Of a stretch of DNA of 64,000 nt, positions 41,336-51,256 are shown piece by piece. How positions within the stretch are numbered: position 1 is the first letter of the stretch; each line of letters opens with the position of its first letter. The stretch lies in contig NZ_FMIA01000002.1 in assembly GCF_900091615.1 (NCBI RefSeq), positions 3,844,001-3,908,000 of the forward strand. The letters are read 5' to 3'. The translations under genes were made by a program, and so were the position numbers. A model generated the notes under the pieces. The model made no database searches. It was not told the DNA's origin and saw nothing but the letters and a program-made list of their open reading frames with translations. This stretch comes from Micromonospora yangpuensis. GTDB taxonomy: Bacteria; Actinomycetota; Actinomycetes; Mycobacteriales; Micromonosporaceae.

Positions 41336-43225
41336 ATGCAGGTACGCCGAACCCTCCGTACGTTGCTCACGCCGGTTGTCGCAGTGGTCGCCTGCCTGGC
41401 CACCGGTCTGGCCACCCAGCTACCGGCCGTCGGTGCCGACGAACGTCGGGCGCTGGCCGCCCGGTTCAGCTTCGCCGTCGCCGACCTCAACCAGGACCCG
41501 CCGCAGACCCGCGCCGTACGCGCCGTCCAGCCCGCCCTGCACCACCTGCGGTCCTGGATCTCCTCGGTCGGTGCCGGTGTCGCCGTGGCCGACCTGGACG
41601 GCGACGGACTGCCCAACGAGGCGTGCCTGGTCGACCCCCGCGACGACTCGGTGACCGTCCTGGCCACCCCGGACCGGCCGAACCGGTTCCCCGCCTTCGC
41701 ACTGCCCCCACCCGGGACCGACCCGACGGTGGCCCCGACGGGCTGCCTGACCGCCGACCTCAACGAGGACGGCCGTCTCGACGTACTGGTCTACTACTGG
41801 GGCCGGCCGCCCCTGGCCTACCTGCGCCAGCCGGCAGCCCCCTTCGGACCGGCCGGTTACCGGCCCGTGGAGGTGGTGGCCCAGCCCGACGAGATCTGGA
41901 ACAGCACCACCGCCAACGCCCTCGACATCGACGGGGACGGCCACCTGGACCTGGTGGTCGGCAACTACTTCCCCGACGGCGCGCGGGTGCTCGACCCGAC
42001 GGCGCGTGACGACCCCCGGATGCAGATGCAGGACTCCATGTCCTGGGCCCGCAACGGCGGCCGGAACCGGATCCTCAGATTCACCGGGTCGACCTCGGTC
42101 GACGGGCTGGAGCACCCCGGTTACCAGGACGTCTCCGACGCGCTCACCGCCGATCAGAGCGGTTCCTGGACGCTCGCCATCGGTGGCCAGGACCTCGACG
42201 GGGACAACCTCCCCGAGCTGTACGTGGCCAACGACTTCGGCCGGGACTACCTGCTGCACAACCGCTCCCGCCCCGGTCAGGTGCGCTTCACCGAGCTGAC
42301 CGGCACCCGGGGGGCGGACATGCCGAAGTCGAAGGTGGTCGGGCGGGACTCCTTCAAGGGGATGGGGGTGACGTTCAGCGACCTCAACCACGACGGGCGG
42401 CCGGACATCCTGGTCAGCAACATCACCACCCCGTACGCCCTGCAGGAGAGCAACTTCGCCTTCGTGAGCACCGGCACCGGCCCGATCCGGGACGGCCTGG
42501 CACCGTACCGCGACGACAGCCAGCCGCTCGGGCTGGCCCGGACCGGCTGGGCCTGGGACATCAAGGCCGCCGACTTCGACGGTGACGGTGAGGACGAGAT
42601 CGTCCAGGCGCTCGGATTCATCAAGGGCACCGCCAACCGCTGGGCCGAACTCCAGGAACTCGCCATGGGCAACGACGAGTTGCTCAGGTTCCCGGCGGCC
42701 TGGCCGGCGTTCCGGCCCGGCGACGACCTCGCCGGCCACCAGCGCAACCCCTTCTTCGTACGGCGCTCCGACGGGCGCTACGTGAACGTGGCGGAGCAGA
42801 TCGGGTTCGTCCAGCACGGGCCGACGCGCGGGCTCGCGGTCAGCGACGTCGACCACGACGGTCGGCCGGACCTGCTCGTCGCCAACCAGTGGTACCGGTC
42901 GCAGTTCCTGCACAACACCGGGGCCGCGCGCCCGTACCTCGGTCTGCAGCTGATGCTGCCGGCCGCCACGCCCGGCGGGCTGCCCCGACCGGCGGTCGGT
43001 GCCGTGGTGCAGCTGCGGCAGGCCGACGGATCGGTCCGCACCGGTCAACTCTATCCCTCCAACGGACACACCGGCGGCAACTCTCCCGAGCTGCTGTTCG
43101 GGCTGGACGACCCGAGCGCCACCGTCAGCGCCACCGTCACCTGGCGCGACGCGGCCGGGCAGCACACGGTGACCCGGACCCTGACGCCGGGATGGCACAC
43201 CGTCGTCCTCACCCCCAACCCGTGA
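41336..43225 (+). CDS. unbV: Enediyne warhead cassette protein UNBV, secreted FG-GAP/ASPIC-UnbV repeat protein
   Basis: The ATG at 41336 follows AGGGAGTTTCAGACG. The 629-residue product begins with a signal peptide (RTLLTPVVAVVACLATGLAT). FG-GAP/VCBS-type repeats follow, with at least seven Ca-binding loops: DLDGDGLPN, DLNEDGRLD, DIDGDGHLD, DLDGDNLPE, DLNHDGRPD, DFDGDGEDE, DVDHDGRPD. The ASPIC/UnbV domain closes it (GAVVQLRQADGSVRTGQLYP, SNGHTGGNSPELLFGL). UNBV proteins are universal in enediyne clusters; their role is unproven but they are predicted to be exported beta-propellers. It is part of the operon UNBL-UNBV-UNBU-PKSE-TEBC. Confidence 0.92.
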   Translation: MQVRRTLRTLLTPVVAVVACLATGLATQLPAVGADERRALAARFSFAVADLNQDPPQTRAVRAVQPALHHLRSWISSVGAGVAVADLDGDGLPNEACLVDPRDDSVTVLATPDRPNRFPAFALPPPGTDPTVAPTGCLTADLNEDGRLDVLVYYWGRPPLAYLRQPAAPFGPAGYRPVEVVAQPDEIWNSTTANALDIDGDGHLDLVVGNYFPDGARVLDPTARDDPRMQMQDSMSWARNGGRNRILRFTGSTSVDGLEHPGYQDVSDALTADQSGSWTLAIGGQDLDGDNLPELYVANDFGRDYLLHNRSRPGQVRFTELTGTRGADMPKSKVVGRDSFKGMGVTFSDLNHDGRPDILVSNITTPYALQESNFAFVSTGTGPIRDGLAPYRDDSQPLGLARTGWAWDIKAADFDGDGEDEIVQALGFIKGTANRWAELQELAMGNDELLRFPAAWPAFRPGDDLAGHQRNPFFVRRSDGRYVNVAEQIGFVQHGPTRGLAVSDVDHDGRPDLLVANQWYRSQFLHNTGAARPYLGLQLMLPAATPGGLPRPAVGAVVQLRQADGSVRTGQLYPSNGHTGGNSPELLFGLDDPSATVSATVTWRDAAGQHTVTRTLTPGWHTVVLTPNP

Positions 43226-43251
43226 CCCGCTCCGTCCCGAGGAGGTCGATC

Positions 43252-44259
43252 ATGCCCGAGCAGAGCAACGCCACTGCCACCGCCGCAGGCCGGGGTGATC
43301 CCCGGGTGAAGGCGCTGCGCCGCTTCGCCCTGTCGATCACCGTGTTCAACGTTCTCGGTCACCTGCTGCTCGGCTTCGAGCAGGCGTACCTGACGCCGGT
43401 GGTCGGGGTGCTCACCGGGTACACGGTGGAGCTTGTGCTGGAGACCCTGGAGGCACGCGCCCAGGGCCGGCCGGCCCGGTATCTCGGCTCCCCGGTCGCG
43501 CTCGTCAACTTCCTCCTGCCGGCGCACATCGCCGGCCTGGCCTGCGCGATGCTGCTCTACGGCAACCAGAGCCTGTGGCCCACCATCTTCGCGGTGACGG
43601 TCGCCGTCAGCAGCAAGTACGTGGTGCGGCTGCGGGTGAACGGCACCCTGCGGCACGTGCTGAACCCCAGCAACTTCGGCATCAGCACGACCCTGGTGCT
43701 GTTCAGCTGGGTGGCCATCGCACCGCCGTACCACTTCACCGAGCACGTCTCCGGCGTACTGGACGTGGTGATCCCGGTCGCCATCCTCCTCGCCGGCGCC
43801 ATGCTCAACGGCAAGCTGACCCGCCGGATGCCGCTGATCCTGGGCTGGTTGGGCGGGTTCGTCCTGCAGGCCGTGCTGCGTGCGGTGATCTTCGACGCGC
43901 AGCTCGCCGCCGCGCTGCTGCCGATGACCGGCGTCGCCTTCATCCTGTTCACCAACTACATGATCACCGACCCCGGCACCACCCCCACCGCACCCCGGCG
44001 GCAGGTGGTGTTCGGCATGACCGTCGCCTTCGTCTACGGCCTGCTGGTCGTCGCCCACATCACCTTCGGGCTCTTCTTCGCCCTGGTCATCGTCTGCGCC
44101 ATGCGCGGCGGGCTGATTCTCGCCGCCAACCTGCGCCGCCGTCGTCGACCGTCCGGACCGCACGGGGCCGACCCGACCGGGCAGGTCGCGTCGTCCACGC
44201 CGCCGGCCACCGCGTCGGCACCGATGCCCGTCGCCGCCGTTCGCCGCTCGATGTCCTGA
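43252..44259 (+). CDS. unbU: Enediyne warhead cassette protein UNBU, NqrB/RnfD-like membrane protein
   Basis: The ATG at 43252 follows GAGGAGGTCGATC. The 335-residue product has eight or more membrane helices (for example FALSITVFNVLGHLLLGFEQ, LLPAHIAGLACAMLLYGN, FAVTVAVSSKYVVRL, VVIPVAILLAGAMLNG, FGMTVAFVYGLLVVAHITFG). It carries the NPSNFGIS and FTNYMITDPGTTPT motifs shared with NqrB/RnfD-type flavin-binding subunits. UNBU is one of the five universal enediyne genes. A Pro/Ala tail of about 35 residues is variable. The gap to PKSE is 27 bp. Confidence 0.92.
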   Translation: MPEQSNATATAAGRGDPRVKALRRFALSITVFNVLGHLLLGFEQAYLTPVVGVLTGYTVELVLETLEARAQGRPARYLGSPVALVNFLLPAHIAGLACAMLLYGNQSLWPTIFAVTVAVSSKYVVRLRVNGTLRHVLNPSNFGISTTLVLFSWVAIAPPYHFTEHVSGVLDVVIPVAILLAGAMLNGKLTRRMPLILGWLGGFVLQAVLRAVIFDAQLAAALLPMTGVAFILFTNYMITDPGTTPTAPRRQVVFGMTVAFVYGLLVVAHITFGLFFALVIVCAMRGGLILAANLRRRRRPSGPHGADPTGQVASSTPPATASAPMPVAAVRRSMS

Positions 44260-44286
44260 TCACGTCGATCCGAGGGGGAGAAACCG

Positions 44287-47200
44287 ATGGTCGACCACGT
44301 GGTGGTCCTCGGCATGGCCTGCCGGTACCCGGGCGCCGACACGCCCGGCGAGTTGTGGGAGAACGTACTCAGCCGCCGCCAGGCGTTCCGGCCCATCCCC
44401 GCCGAACGGCTGCCACTTGCCGAGTACGGCGGTGACGGCCCCGACCAGACGTACGTGCCCCGCGCGGCCGTCCTGGAGGGATGGACGTTCGACCGGCACC
44501 GGTTCCGCATCCCCGGGCAGACCTTCCGCTCCGTGGACCTGAGCCACTGGCTGGCCCTGGAGACAGCTGCCGCGGCACTGGCCGACGCCGGTCTGCCCGA
44601 CGCCACCGGGATCGACCGGTCCCGGGTGGGGGTCGTCGTGGGCAACTCGCTCACCGGCGAGTTCTCCCGGGCCGCCGCGCTGCGGGTCAGGTGGCCCTAC
44701 GTACGCCGGGTCGTCGACGCCGCGTTGGGCGACACCGACGTGGCAGGCGTGGACCGGGCCGCGCTGCTGGACCGGATCGAGCAGCTCTACAAGGCGCCCT
44801 TTCCCGCCCCGAACGACGAGACGTTGGCCGGCGCCCTCGCGAACACCATCGCCGGGCGGATCTGCAACCAGTTCGACCTGCACGGCACCGGGTACACCGT
44901 CGACGGCGCCTGTGCGTCCTCGCTGCTGGCCGTCATCACCGCCGCCGAGGCGCTCACCGCAGGTCAGCTCGACGTGGCGGTGACCGGTGGGGTGGACCTC
45001 AGCCTCGACCCGCTGGAGCTGGTCGGCTTCGCCCGGGTCAACGCGCTCGCCCGCGACGAGATGCGGGTGTACGACGCCGCACCGACCGGGTTCCTGCCCG
45101 GCGAGGGCTGCGGGATGGTGGTGCTCGCCCGCGAGTCGTACGCCCGGGAGCACGGGCTGCGTCCGTACGCCCGGCTCCTGGGGTGGGCCTCCTCCTCCGA
45201 CGGCGGCGGAGGACTGACCCGGCCGGAGGCCGGTGGCCAGCGGCTGGCGTTGCTGCGGGCGTACCAGCGGGCCGGGATCTCGGCCGACCAGGTATCCCTG
45301 GTGGAGGGGCACGGTACCGGCACGGCGGTGGGTGACGAGGCGGAACTGCGGGCGTTGCTCGACGTGCGCGGTGCCGGCGCGCCACCGGCGGTGATCGGCA
45401 GCGTGAAGGCCAACATCGGCCACACCAAGGCGGCGGCCGGAGTGGCCGGGCTGATCAAGGCCACCCTGGCGGTCCAGCGGGAGGTGCTTCCGCCGACCAC
45501 CGGCTGTGTCGACCCGCATCCCCTGCTCTCCGACGGAAGCAGCCTGCGGCCGGCGCGGCAGGCCGGCCCCTGGCCGACCGCCCAGCGGTACGCCGGAGTC
45601 AGCGCCATGGGGTTCGGTGGCATCAACACCCACGTGGTGGTGGGGGGCTGCACCCCGTCGGGGTCGTCGCGGCTCGGCGTCCACGTGCGGCGGCTCACCG
45701 CCGTGGCGCCCGACCACGAGGTGGTGGTCTGTGCGGCGGACAGCCCCGAGGAGCTCGCCGCCGAGCTGGTCCGGCTCCGGGAGACCGCGTACGCGATCAG
45801 TCGACCCGAGCTGACCGACCTGGCCGCCGCGCTCGCCGGCCGGCACCGGCCCACCGCGACCGCCCGGTTCGCGTGTGCCGTCGCCACGGCGACGGAACTG
45901 GTGGAGGCCCTCGACCGTGCGCTGGACCGGATCGCCGACGGCGACCTCCTCGACCCGGACCGACGGGTCTTCCTGCACAGCGGCACCCCGCTGCGGGTGG
46001 GGCTGCTCCTACCCGGCCAGGCCGCACCGGTGTACGCCGGCGGTGGGGCGCTCGGGCGGCTCCTCGACCCGGACGACGGGCGAAACGCCGACGTCGACGG
46101 CCCCCGGTCGGGCCGGGACGACGCGGAACCGGTCGACACCGCCGAGGCGCAACCGGCCATCGTGCGGTCCAGCCTGGCGGGTCTGCGCTGGCTGGACCGG
46201 CTCGGCACGCACGCGGTCGCCGCCGTCGGGCACAGTCTGGGTGAGCTGAGCGCACTGGTCTGGGCCGGCGCGCTCGGCCCCGCCGACGCGGAGTCGCTCG
46301 CGGCGGCCCGGGGCGCGGCCATGTCCGACGCCACCGCGGTGCCGTCGACCATGGTCGGGCTCGGGGCCGACCTGGTGACCGCACGCCGGCTGGTCGCCGA
46401 CACCGGGGCGGTCGTCGCCGCCGACAACGCCGACCGGCAGGTGGTCGTCTCGGGGCCGCGCGACGCGGTCGAGGCGGTGGCGGCCACCGCTGCCCGGGAG
46501 GGCGTCGCGGTGACCCGACTCGCGGTGTCCCACGGTTTCCACTCCCCGCTGATGTCGGCGGCCGAGGCCGGGGTGCGCTCCGCCGCACGGCGGGTGTCCT
46601 GGCGTCCGCCGCGGCGTCCGGTGGCCTCCACCGTCACCGGGACGTGGTGGGCCGCCGAGGACCCGGTCGCGGTCCTGACCCGCCAGCTCACCGCGCCGGT
46701 CCGGTTCCGCGAGGCGCTGGCCCTGGTCGAGGCGGACCTTCTCGTCGAGGTCGGCCCGGGGCGGATGCTGAGTACCCTGGCCGAGACGGCGGGACGCCCG
46801 GCGGTCGCCCTGGACGCCGGTGCCGACAGCGCCCGGGCGGTGGCGACGGTGACCGCCGCGCTCTTCGCCGTCGGGGCGTCGCAGCGGGTCACGCCGTACT
46901 TCGACGGCCGCTTCACCCGGCCGTTCGACCTCGACCGGAAGCGGCAGTTCCTGACCAACCCCTGCGAGCGGGACCGGACCGTGGCGCCGGTCCGGCACGC
47001 CGACCGGCCCGAGCCGCCGCCGGCGGCAGGACCGCCCTGGCAGCCGGCGACGACACCCGCCGTGACGGCCCCGCACGACGGTGGCGCGCCCCTGGATCCC
47101 CTGTCCACGGTGGTCGCCCGGGTCGCCGCCGCAGCCGAACTGCCCGCCGACCAGATCGTTCCCGCCGCGCGGCTCCTGGCCGACCTGCACCTGAACTCGA

Positions 47201-49989
47201 TCCGGGTGGGGCAGCTCGCCGCCGAGTTGGCCCGCGATCTGGGGCGGGCGCTGCCGGCCGCGCCGCTGACCCTGGCCACCGCGACGGTCGGGGAGCTGGC
47301 CGCCACCGTCGAGGCACTGCCGCCCGCCGACCGAACACCCGACCGGGTCGACGGCGTCGGGTCGTGGGTCCGGGTCTTCGACCACCACCTGGTGCCACGG
47401 CCCGCCGCCCAGACCGCCGGCACCGGCCGGTGGGAGCTCGTCGGGAACCTGGCCGGGCATCCGCTGGCCGACCGGATCCGCCAGGTCTTCGCCACCGACA
47501 GGCCCGAGCCGCTCGGCCGGTTGCTGGCGCTGCCGCCGGGGCTGACCGGCATCCCGGCCGAGGAGATCGTCGCCGCGTTGCGCGACAGTCACACCGATCG
47601 GCGACCGCTGGTGGTGCTGCACCACGGCGGGGTCGGCGCGGCGGTGGGCCGCAGCCTCGCCGTCGAGGCCCCGCAGGCGGCGGTGCTCGTCGTGGAGACC
47701 CCGGCCGACCTCGACGGGCTACGGCTGGCCGCGCTCGAGGCGGGTCAGGGCTTCACCGGATACCAGGAGGTGGTCTTCGGCGCCGACGGCGTCCGCACCA
47801 CGCCGGTGACCCGGCTGTTGGACAGCATGCCGCACGACCACCGGGACATCCCGCTGGGCTCCGGCGACGTCTGCCTGGTCACCGGCGGGGCGAAGGGAAT
47901 CGGCGCGTACTGTGCCGCGGAGCTCGCCGCGGCGGTGGGCGCGACCATGGTGCTGCTCGGCCGCAGCCCGCAGGACGATCCGGAGGTGCGGGCGACGGTG
48001 CGGCGCACCGGTGCGGCGTACCGGCAGGTCGACCTGACCGACCGCGCCGCCGTCGCCCGGACCGTGGCGGCGGTCCGCGCCGAGTTCGGCCCGGTACGCG
48101 GACTCCTGCACGCCGCCGGCCGCAACGAGCCCACCACGATCCCGGAGCTGACCCCCGCCGAGGTACGCGCGACACTGGCTCCGAAGGCGGACGGTTTCGA
48201 ACACGTCGTCGACGCGCTGCCAGCGGAGGAACTCCGGTTCGCGGTCGCCTTCAGCTCGGTCATCGGACGGACCGGGCTGCCCGGGGAGACCGCGTACGCG
48301 GTGGCCAACGAGTATCTCAGTCGGCGGTGCACCGAACTGGCCGCCGCCGTACCCGAGGTGCGCTGGCTCAGCGTGGAGTGGTCGGTGTGGTCGGGCACCG
48401 GGATGGGGGTACGCCTCGACGCGCTCGACGGGCTCATCCGCCGAGGGGTCGCGCCCATCCCTCCGGACGAGGGCACCCGGCTGCTGCTGCGGTTGCTGGC
48501 CGCCCCCGCCCTGCCCCCGGTCGTCCTGGTCGCCGGGCGGCTCCCGGTCGGACCGACGCTGGCCTGGTCCGGCGACGAGGAACTCCCCGCCCGGTTCCTG
48601 GAGAACCGGCTGCTCCGTACCCCCGCTGTGGAGTTGGTGGCCGAGGCGAGCCTCTCCCTCGGCGCCGATCCCTACCTGGCCGACCACCGGGTCGACACCG
48701 TGCCGGTGTTGCCGGCGGTGCTGGGCCTGGAGGCGATGGCCCAGGCAACGGCCGCCCTGGGCAACAAGACCGTGCCGGGGGTGCTCTCCGAGGTCACCCT
48801 CGCCCGGCCGGTGACCGTCGGGGAACGGGATCCCCGACTGATCCGGACCGCCGCGCTCACCGACGAGGACGGGTCGGTACGCGTGGTGATCCGCAGCGAC
48901 GAAACCGGTTTCGCCGTCGACCACCTGACGGGCCGCTACGGTGGGCTGCCGGGGGCCGGGCGGCCGGTGGGGACGCCGACGACCGAGGTGTCGATCGCCG
49001 GTGCGCCGCTCTACGGGCCGTTGTTCTTCCACGGGCCACGGTTCCAACGGGTGGACGGGTACCACGGTCTCAGTGCCGACCGCTGCACGGCCCGGTTGCG
49101 GGCGCTGCCGGCGCAGCAGTGGTTCGGCGGGTTCCACGGCCAGCACCTGGAACTCGGTGACCCGGGGGTACGCGACGCGGCCCTGCACGCCGTCCAGGGC
49201 TGCGTACCGGACCGTCGGGTCCTGCCGGTGGCGGTGGCCCGGGTGGAGATCCACGCCCGCGCAGAGGGGCAGCTCACCCTCGACGCCCGGCAACGCGCAC
49301 AGGACGGCGACGAGTACGTCTTCGACCTGACCGTGACCGATTCCAGCGGGTTCCCCGTCGAACAGTGGTACGGGCTGGTGCTGCGGGCGGTCGGTCCACT
49401 GGCCATGCCGGCCTGGCCGCTGCCGCTGCTCGGGCCGCTGCTGGTGCGCGAGTTGCGCCGCCGCCACGACGTGACCGTGGACCTGCTGACCGCACCGGGC
49501 GACCGCACCGACCGGCGTCGTAGCCGCGACCTGGCCGCCTGGCTGGCCGACGCCCCGGTCCGGCACGACCCGCAGGGGCGGCTACGGGTCGACGGCCGGC
49601 CGGAGAGACGCCGGCTGAGCGCCAGCCACCTGGACGGCCACGTCGTGGTCGCCGCAGCGCGGCACCCGGTCGGTGTCGACTGGGCGCTGCTCGACGACGC
49701 CGCGCAGCTGCCGACGGCGGCCGAACCGGTGACGGCGGCGGTCGCCGAGGCCGCCGCCGAGCAGCCGCAGGAGGCGGCGGCGCGCATCTGGACCTGCCGG
49801 GAGGCGCTGGCGAAGGTGGGGGAACCCGCCACCGCACCCCTGACGGTACGCGGCCCGGTCGGCGACGGCTGGGTGCTGCTCGGCAGCGGCAGCCACGCCC
49901 TGTACAGCCGGATCGTCGACACGGAGGCCGGTCGGGTGGCGTTCGCCCTGTCCCTCGACAGCCGGCCGGCACCCGCGGAGGTGAGCTGA
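44287..49989 (+). CDS. pksE: Iterative enediyne polyketide synthase PKSE
   Basis: ATG at 44287 with GAGGGGGAG upstream; 1900 residues, the normal PKSE length. Domains in order: a ketosynthase with Cys209 in VDGACASSLL, His342 in EGHGTGT and His379 in ANIGHTKAAAG. Next an acyltransferase region with GHSLGE Ser650. A single ACP follows with Ser971 in DLHLNSIRV. A ketoreductase comes after it (VTGGAKGIG near 1198, later SSVIGRTGLPGETAYAVANE). The dehydratase has His1467 in YLADHRVDTVPVLP. A C-terminal phosphopantetheinyl transferase-like domain ends the protein, with VGVD (Asp1798) and WTCREALAK (Glu1839, Lys1843). It builds the polyene precursor of the enediyne core from malonyl units and activates its own ACP. 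All catalytic residues that I can identify are present. Confidence 0.95.
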   Translation: MVDHVVVLGMACRYPGADTPGELWENVLSRRQAFRPIPAERLPLAEYGGDGPDQTYVPRAAVLEGWTFDRHRFRIPGQTFRSVDLSHWLALETAAAALADAGLPDATGIDRSRVGVVVGNSLTGEFSRAAALRVRWPYVRRVVDAALGDTDVAGVDRAALLDRIEQLYKAPFPAPNDETLAGALANTIAGRICNQFDLHGTGYTVDGACASSLLAVITAAEALTAGQLDVAVTGGVDLSLDPLELVGFARVNALARDEMRVYDAAPTGFLPGEGCGMVVLARESYAREHGLRPYARLLGWASSSDGGGGLTRPEAGGQRLALLRAYQRAGISADQVSLVEGHGTGTAVGDEAELRALLDVRGAGAPPAVIGSVKANIGHTKAAAGVAGLIKATLAVQREVLPPTTGCVDPHPLLSDGSSLRPARQAGPWPTAQRYAGVSAMGFGGINTHVVVGGCTPSGSSRLGVHVRRLTAVAPDHEVVVCAADSPEELAAELVRLRETAYAISRPELTDLAAALAGRHRPTATARFACAVATATELVEALDRALDRIADGDLLDPDRRVFLHSGTPLRVGLLLPGQAAPVYAGGGALGRLLDPDDGRNADVDGPRSGRDDAEPVDTAEAQPAIVRSSLAGLRWLDRLGTHAVAAVGHSLGELSALVWAGALGPADAESLAAARGAAMSDATAVPSTMVGLGADLVTARRLVADTGAVVAADNADRQVVVSGPRDAVEAVAATAAREGVAVTRLAVSHGFHSPLMSAAEAGVRSAARRVSWRPPRRPVASTVTGTWWAAEDPVAVLTRQLTAPVRFREALALVEADLLVEVGPGRMLSTLAETAGRPAVALDAGADSARAVATVTAALFAVGASQRVTPYFDGRFTRPFDLDRKRQFLTNPCERDRTVAPVRHADRPEPPPAAGPPWQPATTPAVTAPHDGGAPLDPLSTVVARVAAAAELPADQIVPAARLLADLHLNSIRVGQLAAELARDLGRALPAAPLTLATATVGELAATVEALPPADRTPDRVDGVGSWVRVFDHHLVPRPAAQTAGTGRWELVGNLAGHPLADRIRQVFATDRPEPLGRLLALPPGLTGIPAEEIVAALRDSHTDRRPLVVLHHGGVGAAVGRSLAVEAPQAAVLVVETPADLDGLRLAALEAGQGFTGYQEVVFGADGVRTTPVTRLLDSMPHDHRDIPLGSGDVCLVTGGAKGIGAYCAAELAAAVGATMVLLGRSPQDDPEVRATVRRTGAAYRQVDLTDRAAVARTVAAVRAEFGPVRGLLHAAGRNEPTTIPELTPAEVRATLAPKADGFEHVVDALPAEELRFAVAFSSVIGRTGLPGETAYAVANEYLSRRCTELAAAVPEVRWLSVEWSVWSGTGMGVRLDALDGLIRRGVAPIPPDEGTRLLLRLLAAPALPPVVLVAGRLPVGPTLAWSGDEELPARFLENRLLRTPAVELVAEASLSLGADPYLADHRVDTVPVLPAVLGLEAMAQATAALGNKTVPGVLSEVTLARPVTVGERDPRLIRTAALTDEDGSVRVVIRSDETGFAVDHLTGRYGGLPGAGRPVGTPTTEVSIAGAPLYGPLFFHGPRFQRVDGYHGLSADRCTARLRALPAQQWFGGFHGQHLELGDPGVRDAALHAVQGCVPDRRVLPVAVARVEIHARAEGQLTLDARQRAQDGDEYVFDLTVTDSSGFPVEQWYGLVLRAVGPLAMPAWPLPLLGPLLVRELRRRHDVTVDLLTAPGDRTDRRRSRDLAAWLADAPVRHDPQGRLRVDGRPERRRLSASHLDGHVVVAAARHPVGVDWALLDDAAQLPTAAEPVTAAVAEAAAEQPQEAAARIWTCREALAKVGEPATAPLTVRGPVGDGWVLLGSGSHALYSRIVDTEAGRVAFALSLDSRPAPAEVS

Positions 49990-49991
49990 CC

Positions 49992-50426
49992 ATGGCGGTC
50001 GCGTACGTCCACAGTCACCGGGTCACCTTCGACGAGACGAACCTGGTGGGCAACGTCTACTTCGCCCACTACCTGCACTGGCAGGGGCACTGCCGGGAAC
50101 ACTTCCTGGCCGAACACGCCCCCGGCGTGCTGGCCGCCCTGGACGACGGGTTGGCCCTGGTGACCCTGGAGTGCTCGGCCCGGTTCTACGCCGAGGGCCG
50201 GGCGATGGACCAGGTGGAGATTCGGATGGAGTTGGACCACCTGAACGGTCACCGGGTGGCGATGTGCTTCGACTACGTCCGGGTCGCGCCCGGCCCGGCG
50301 CAGCTGATCGCCCAGGGCAACCAGTCCATCGCCTGCATGCGCCGGGGCCCGGCGGGGTTGGAGCCGGTGCGGGTGCCGCAGGAGTTGCAGGCGGCGTTGA
50401 CCCGGTACCAGGCGGTGCCGCGATGA
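49992..50426 (+). CDS. tebC: Enediyne thioesterase TEBC (hot-dog fold)
   Basis: The 144-residue product starts two bases after the PKSE stop. It shows the hot-dog thioesterase pattern of SgcE10/CalE7 enzymes: HRVTFDETNLVGNVYFAHYL, WQGHCREHFLAEHAPGVL, ARFYAEGRAMDQVEIRMELD. These enzymes release the linear polyene from the PKSE. It completes the five-gene warhead cassette. Confidence 0.93.
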   Translation: MAVAYVHSHRVTFDETNLVGNVYFAHYLHWQGHCREHFLAEHAPGVLAALDDGLALVTLECSARFYAEGRAMDQVEIRMELDHLNGHRVAMCFDYVRVAPGPAQLIAQGNQSIACMRRGPAGLEPVRVPQELQAALTRYQAVPR

Positions 50427-50458
50427 CGGTGGACGCCGCCGGGTGGGGGCCGGCCGCA

Positions 50459-51151
50459 TCACCTCGGCGCAGGCAGCGCCCCCGTCAGGCGGCCGGTCAG
50501 GTTGATCAACCGCAGGCAGCGCGGCACCGCCGCAGCCGGCCCGACGACCCGTACCGCCTGGCTGACCACCGCCTCCAGCGGGTCGAGCCGCCCCAGGCCG
50601 AGGGCGAAGAAGGTGGTGGAGTCGGTGCTCACCCGCAGCGCCGGGTCGACCGCCGCGGTGGGCACCACGCTGACCGACCCGCCGACCACCGCCACATGGA
50701 AGAGCTCACCGTCGACATCGAACTCGTAGGTCTCGTCGGGAACGTCGGCGGGCACCTCGTCGATCATCGCCTCGACGGCGAGCACGGCCCAGCTGGGCCG
50801 GGTCACCCCACCGGCCGGTGCGGGCCGGTGGGCGCTGTAGGACAGGCCGAAGCGGGCCAGGCTCAGGATCGGCTCCCGCAGCCGTTGCCCCAGCTCGGTG
50901 AGCTCGTAGCCGGAGGTACGCCGGTCCGGGTCCAGGGAACGCACCAGCCCCGCGTCGATGAGGAATCCGAGCCGGTCGGCCAGCAGATTCGTGCCGATCC
51001 CCGGCAACGCCTCCAACAGTTCTCCGTAACGCCGCTGACGCAGCAGCAGCTCCCGCACGATCAGCAGGGTCCATCGTTCACCGACCACGTCCAGCGCGTA
51101 GGCCAGACCGCACTGCTGATCGTAGGTCCGGCGCTCTCTGGTCTGCTTCAT
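50459..51151 (-). CDS. HxlR-family transcriptional regulator with SCP2-like C-terminal domain
   Basis: A 230-residue product from ATG at 51151. Residues 10-110 are an HxlR winged helix with the sensor Cys (QQCGLAYALDVVGERWTLLI, VRELLLRQRRYGELLEALPG, GTNLLADRL). The C-terminal half has a possible SCP2-like fold (LRVSTDSTTFFALGLGRLDP). HxlR regulators respond to oxidants or small electrophiles. The promoter region at 51184-51205 contains an ACTATCGCATAGC near-palindrome, a possible self-operator. It is convergent with TEBC, 32 bp apart, and follows the second SARP gene on the same strand. Confidence 0.85.
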   Translation of the reverse strand: MKQTRERRTYDQQCGLAYALDVVGERWTLLIVRELLLRQRRYGELLEALPGIGTNLLADRLGFLIDAGLVRSLDPDRRTSGYELTELGQRLREPILSLARFGLSYSAHRPAPAGGVTRPSWAVLAVEAMIDEVPADVPDETYEFDVDGELFHVAVVGGSVSVVPTAAVDPALRVSTDSTTFFALGLGRLDPLEAVVSQAVRVVGPAAAVPRCLRLINLTGRLTGALPAPR

Positions 51152-51256
51152 CTGCCCGCCCCCGACCGACGCTGCTCTCGTTCTTTACTATCGCATAGCA
51201 GTGGTAGCGGGAGCGACGGGTCCGCACCGCGACCGGACGGACACCGTCGGGTCCAG

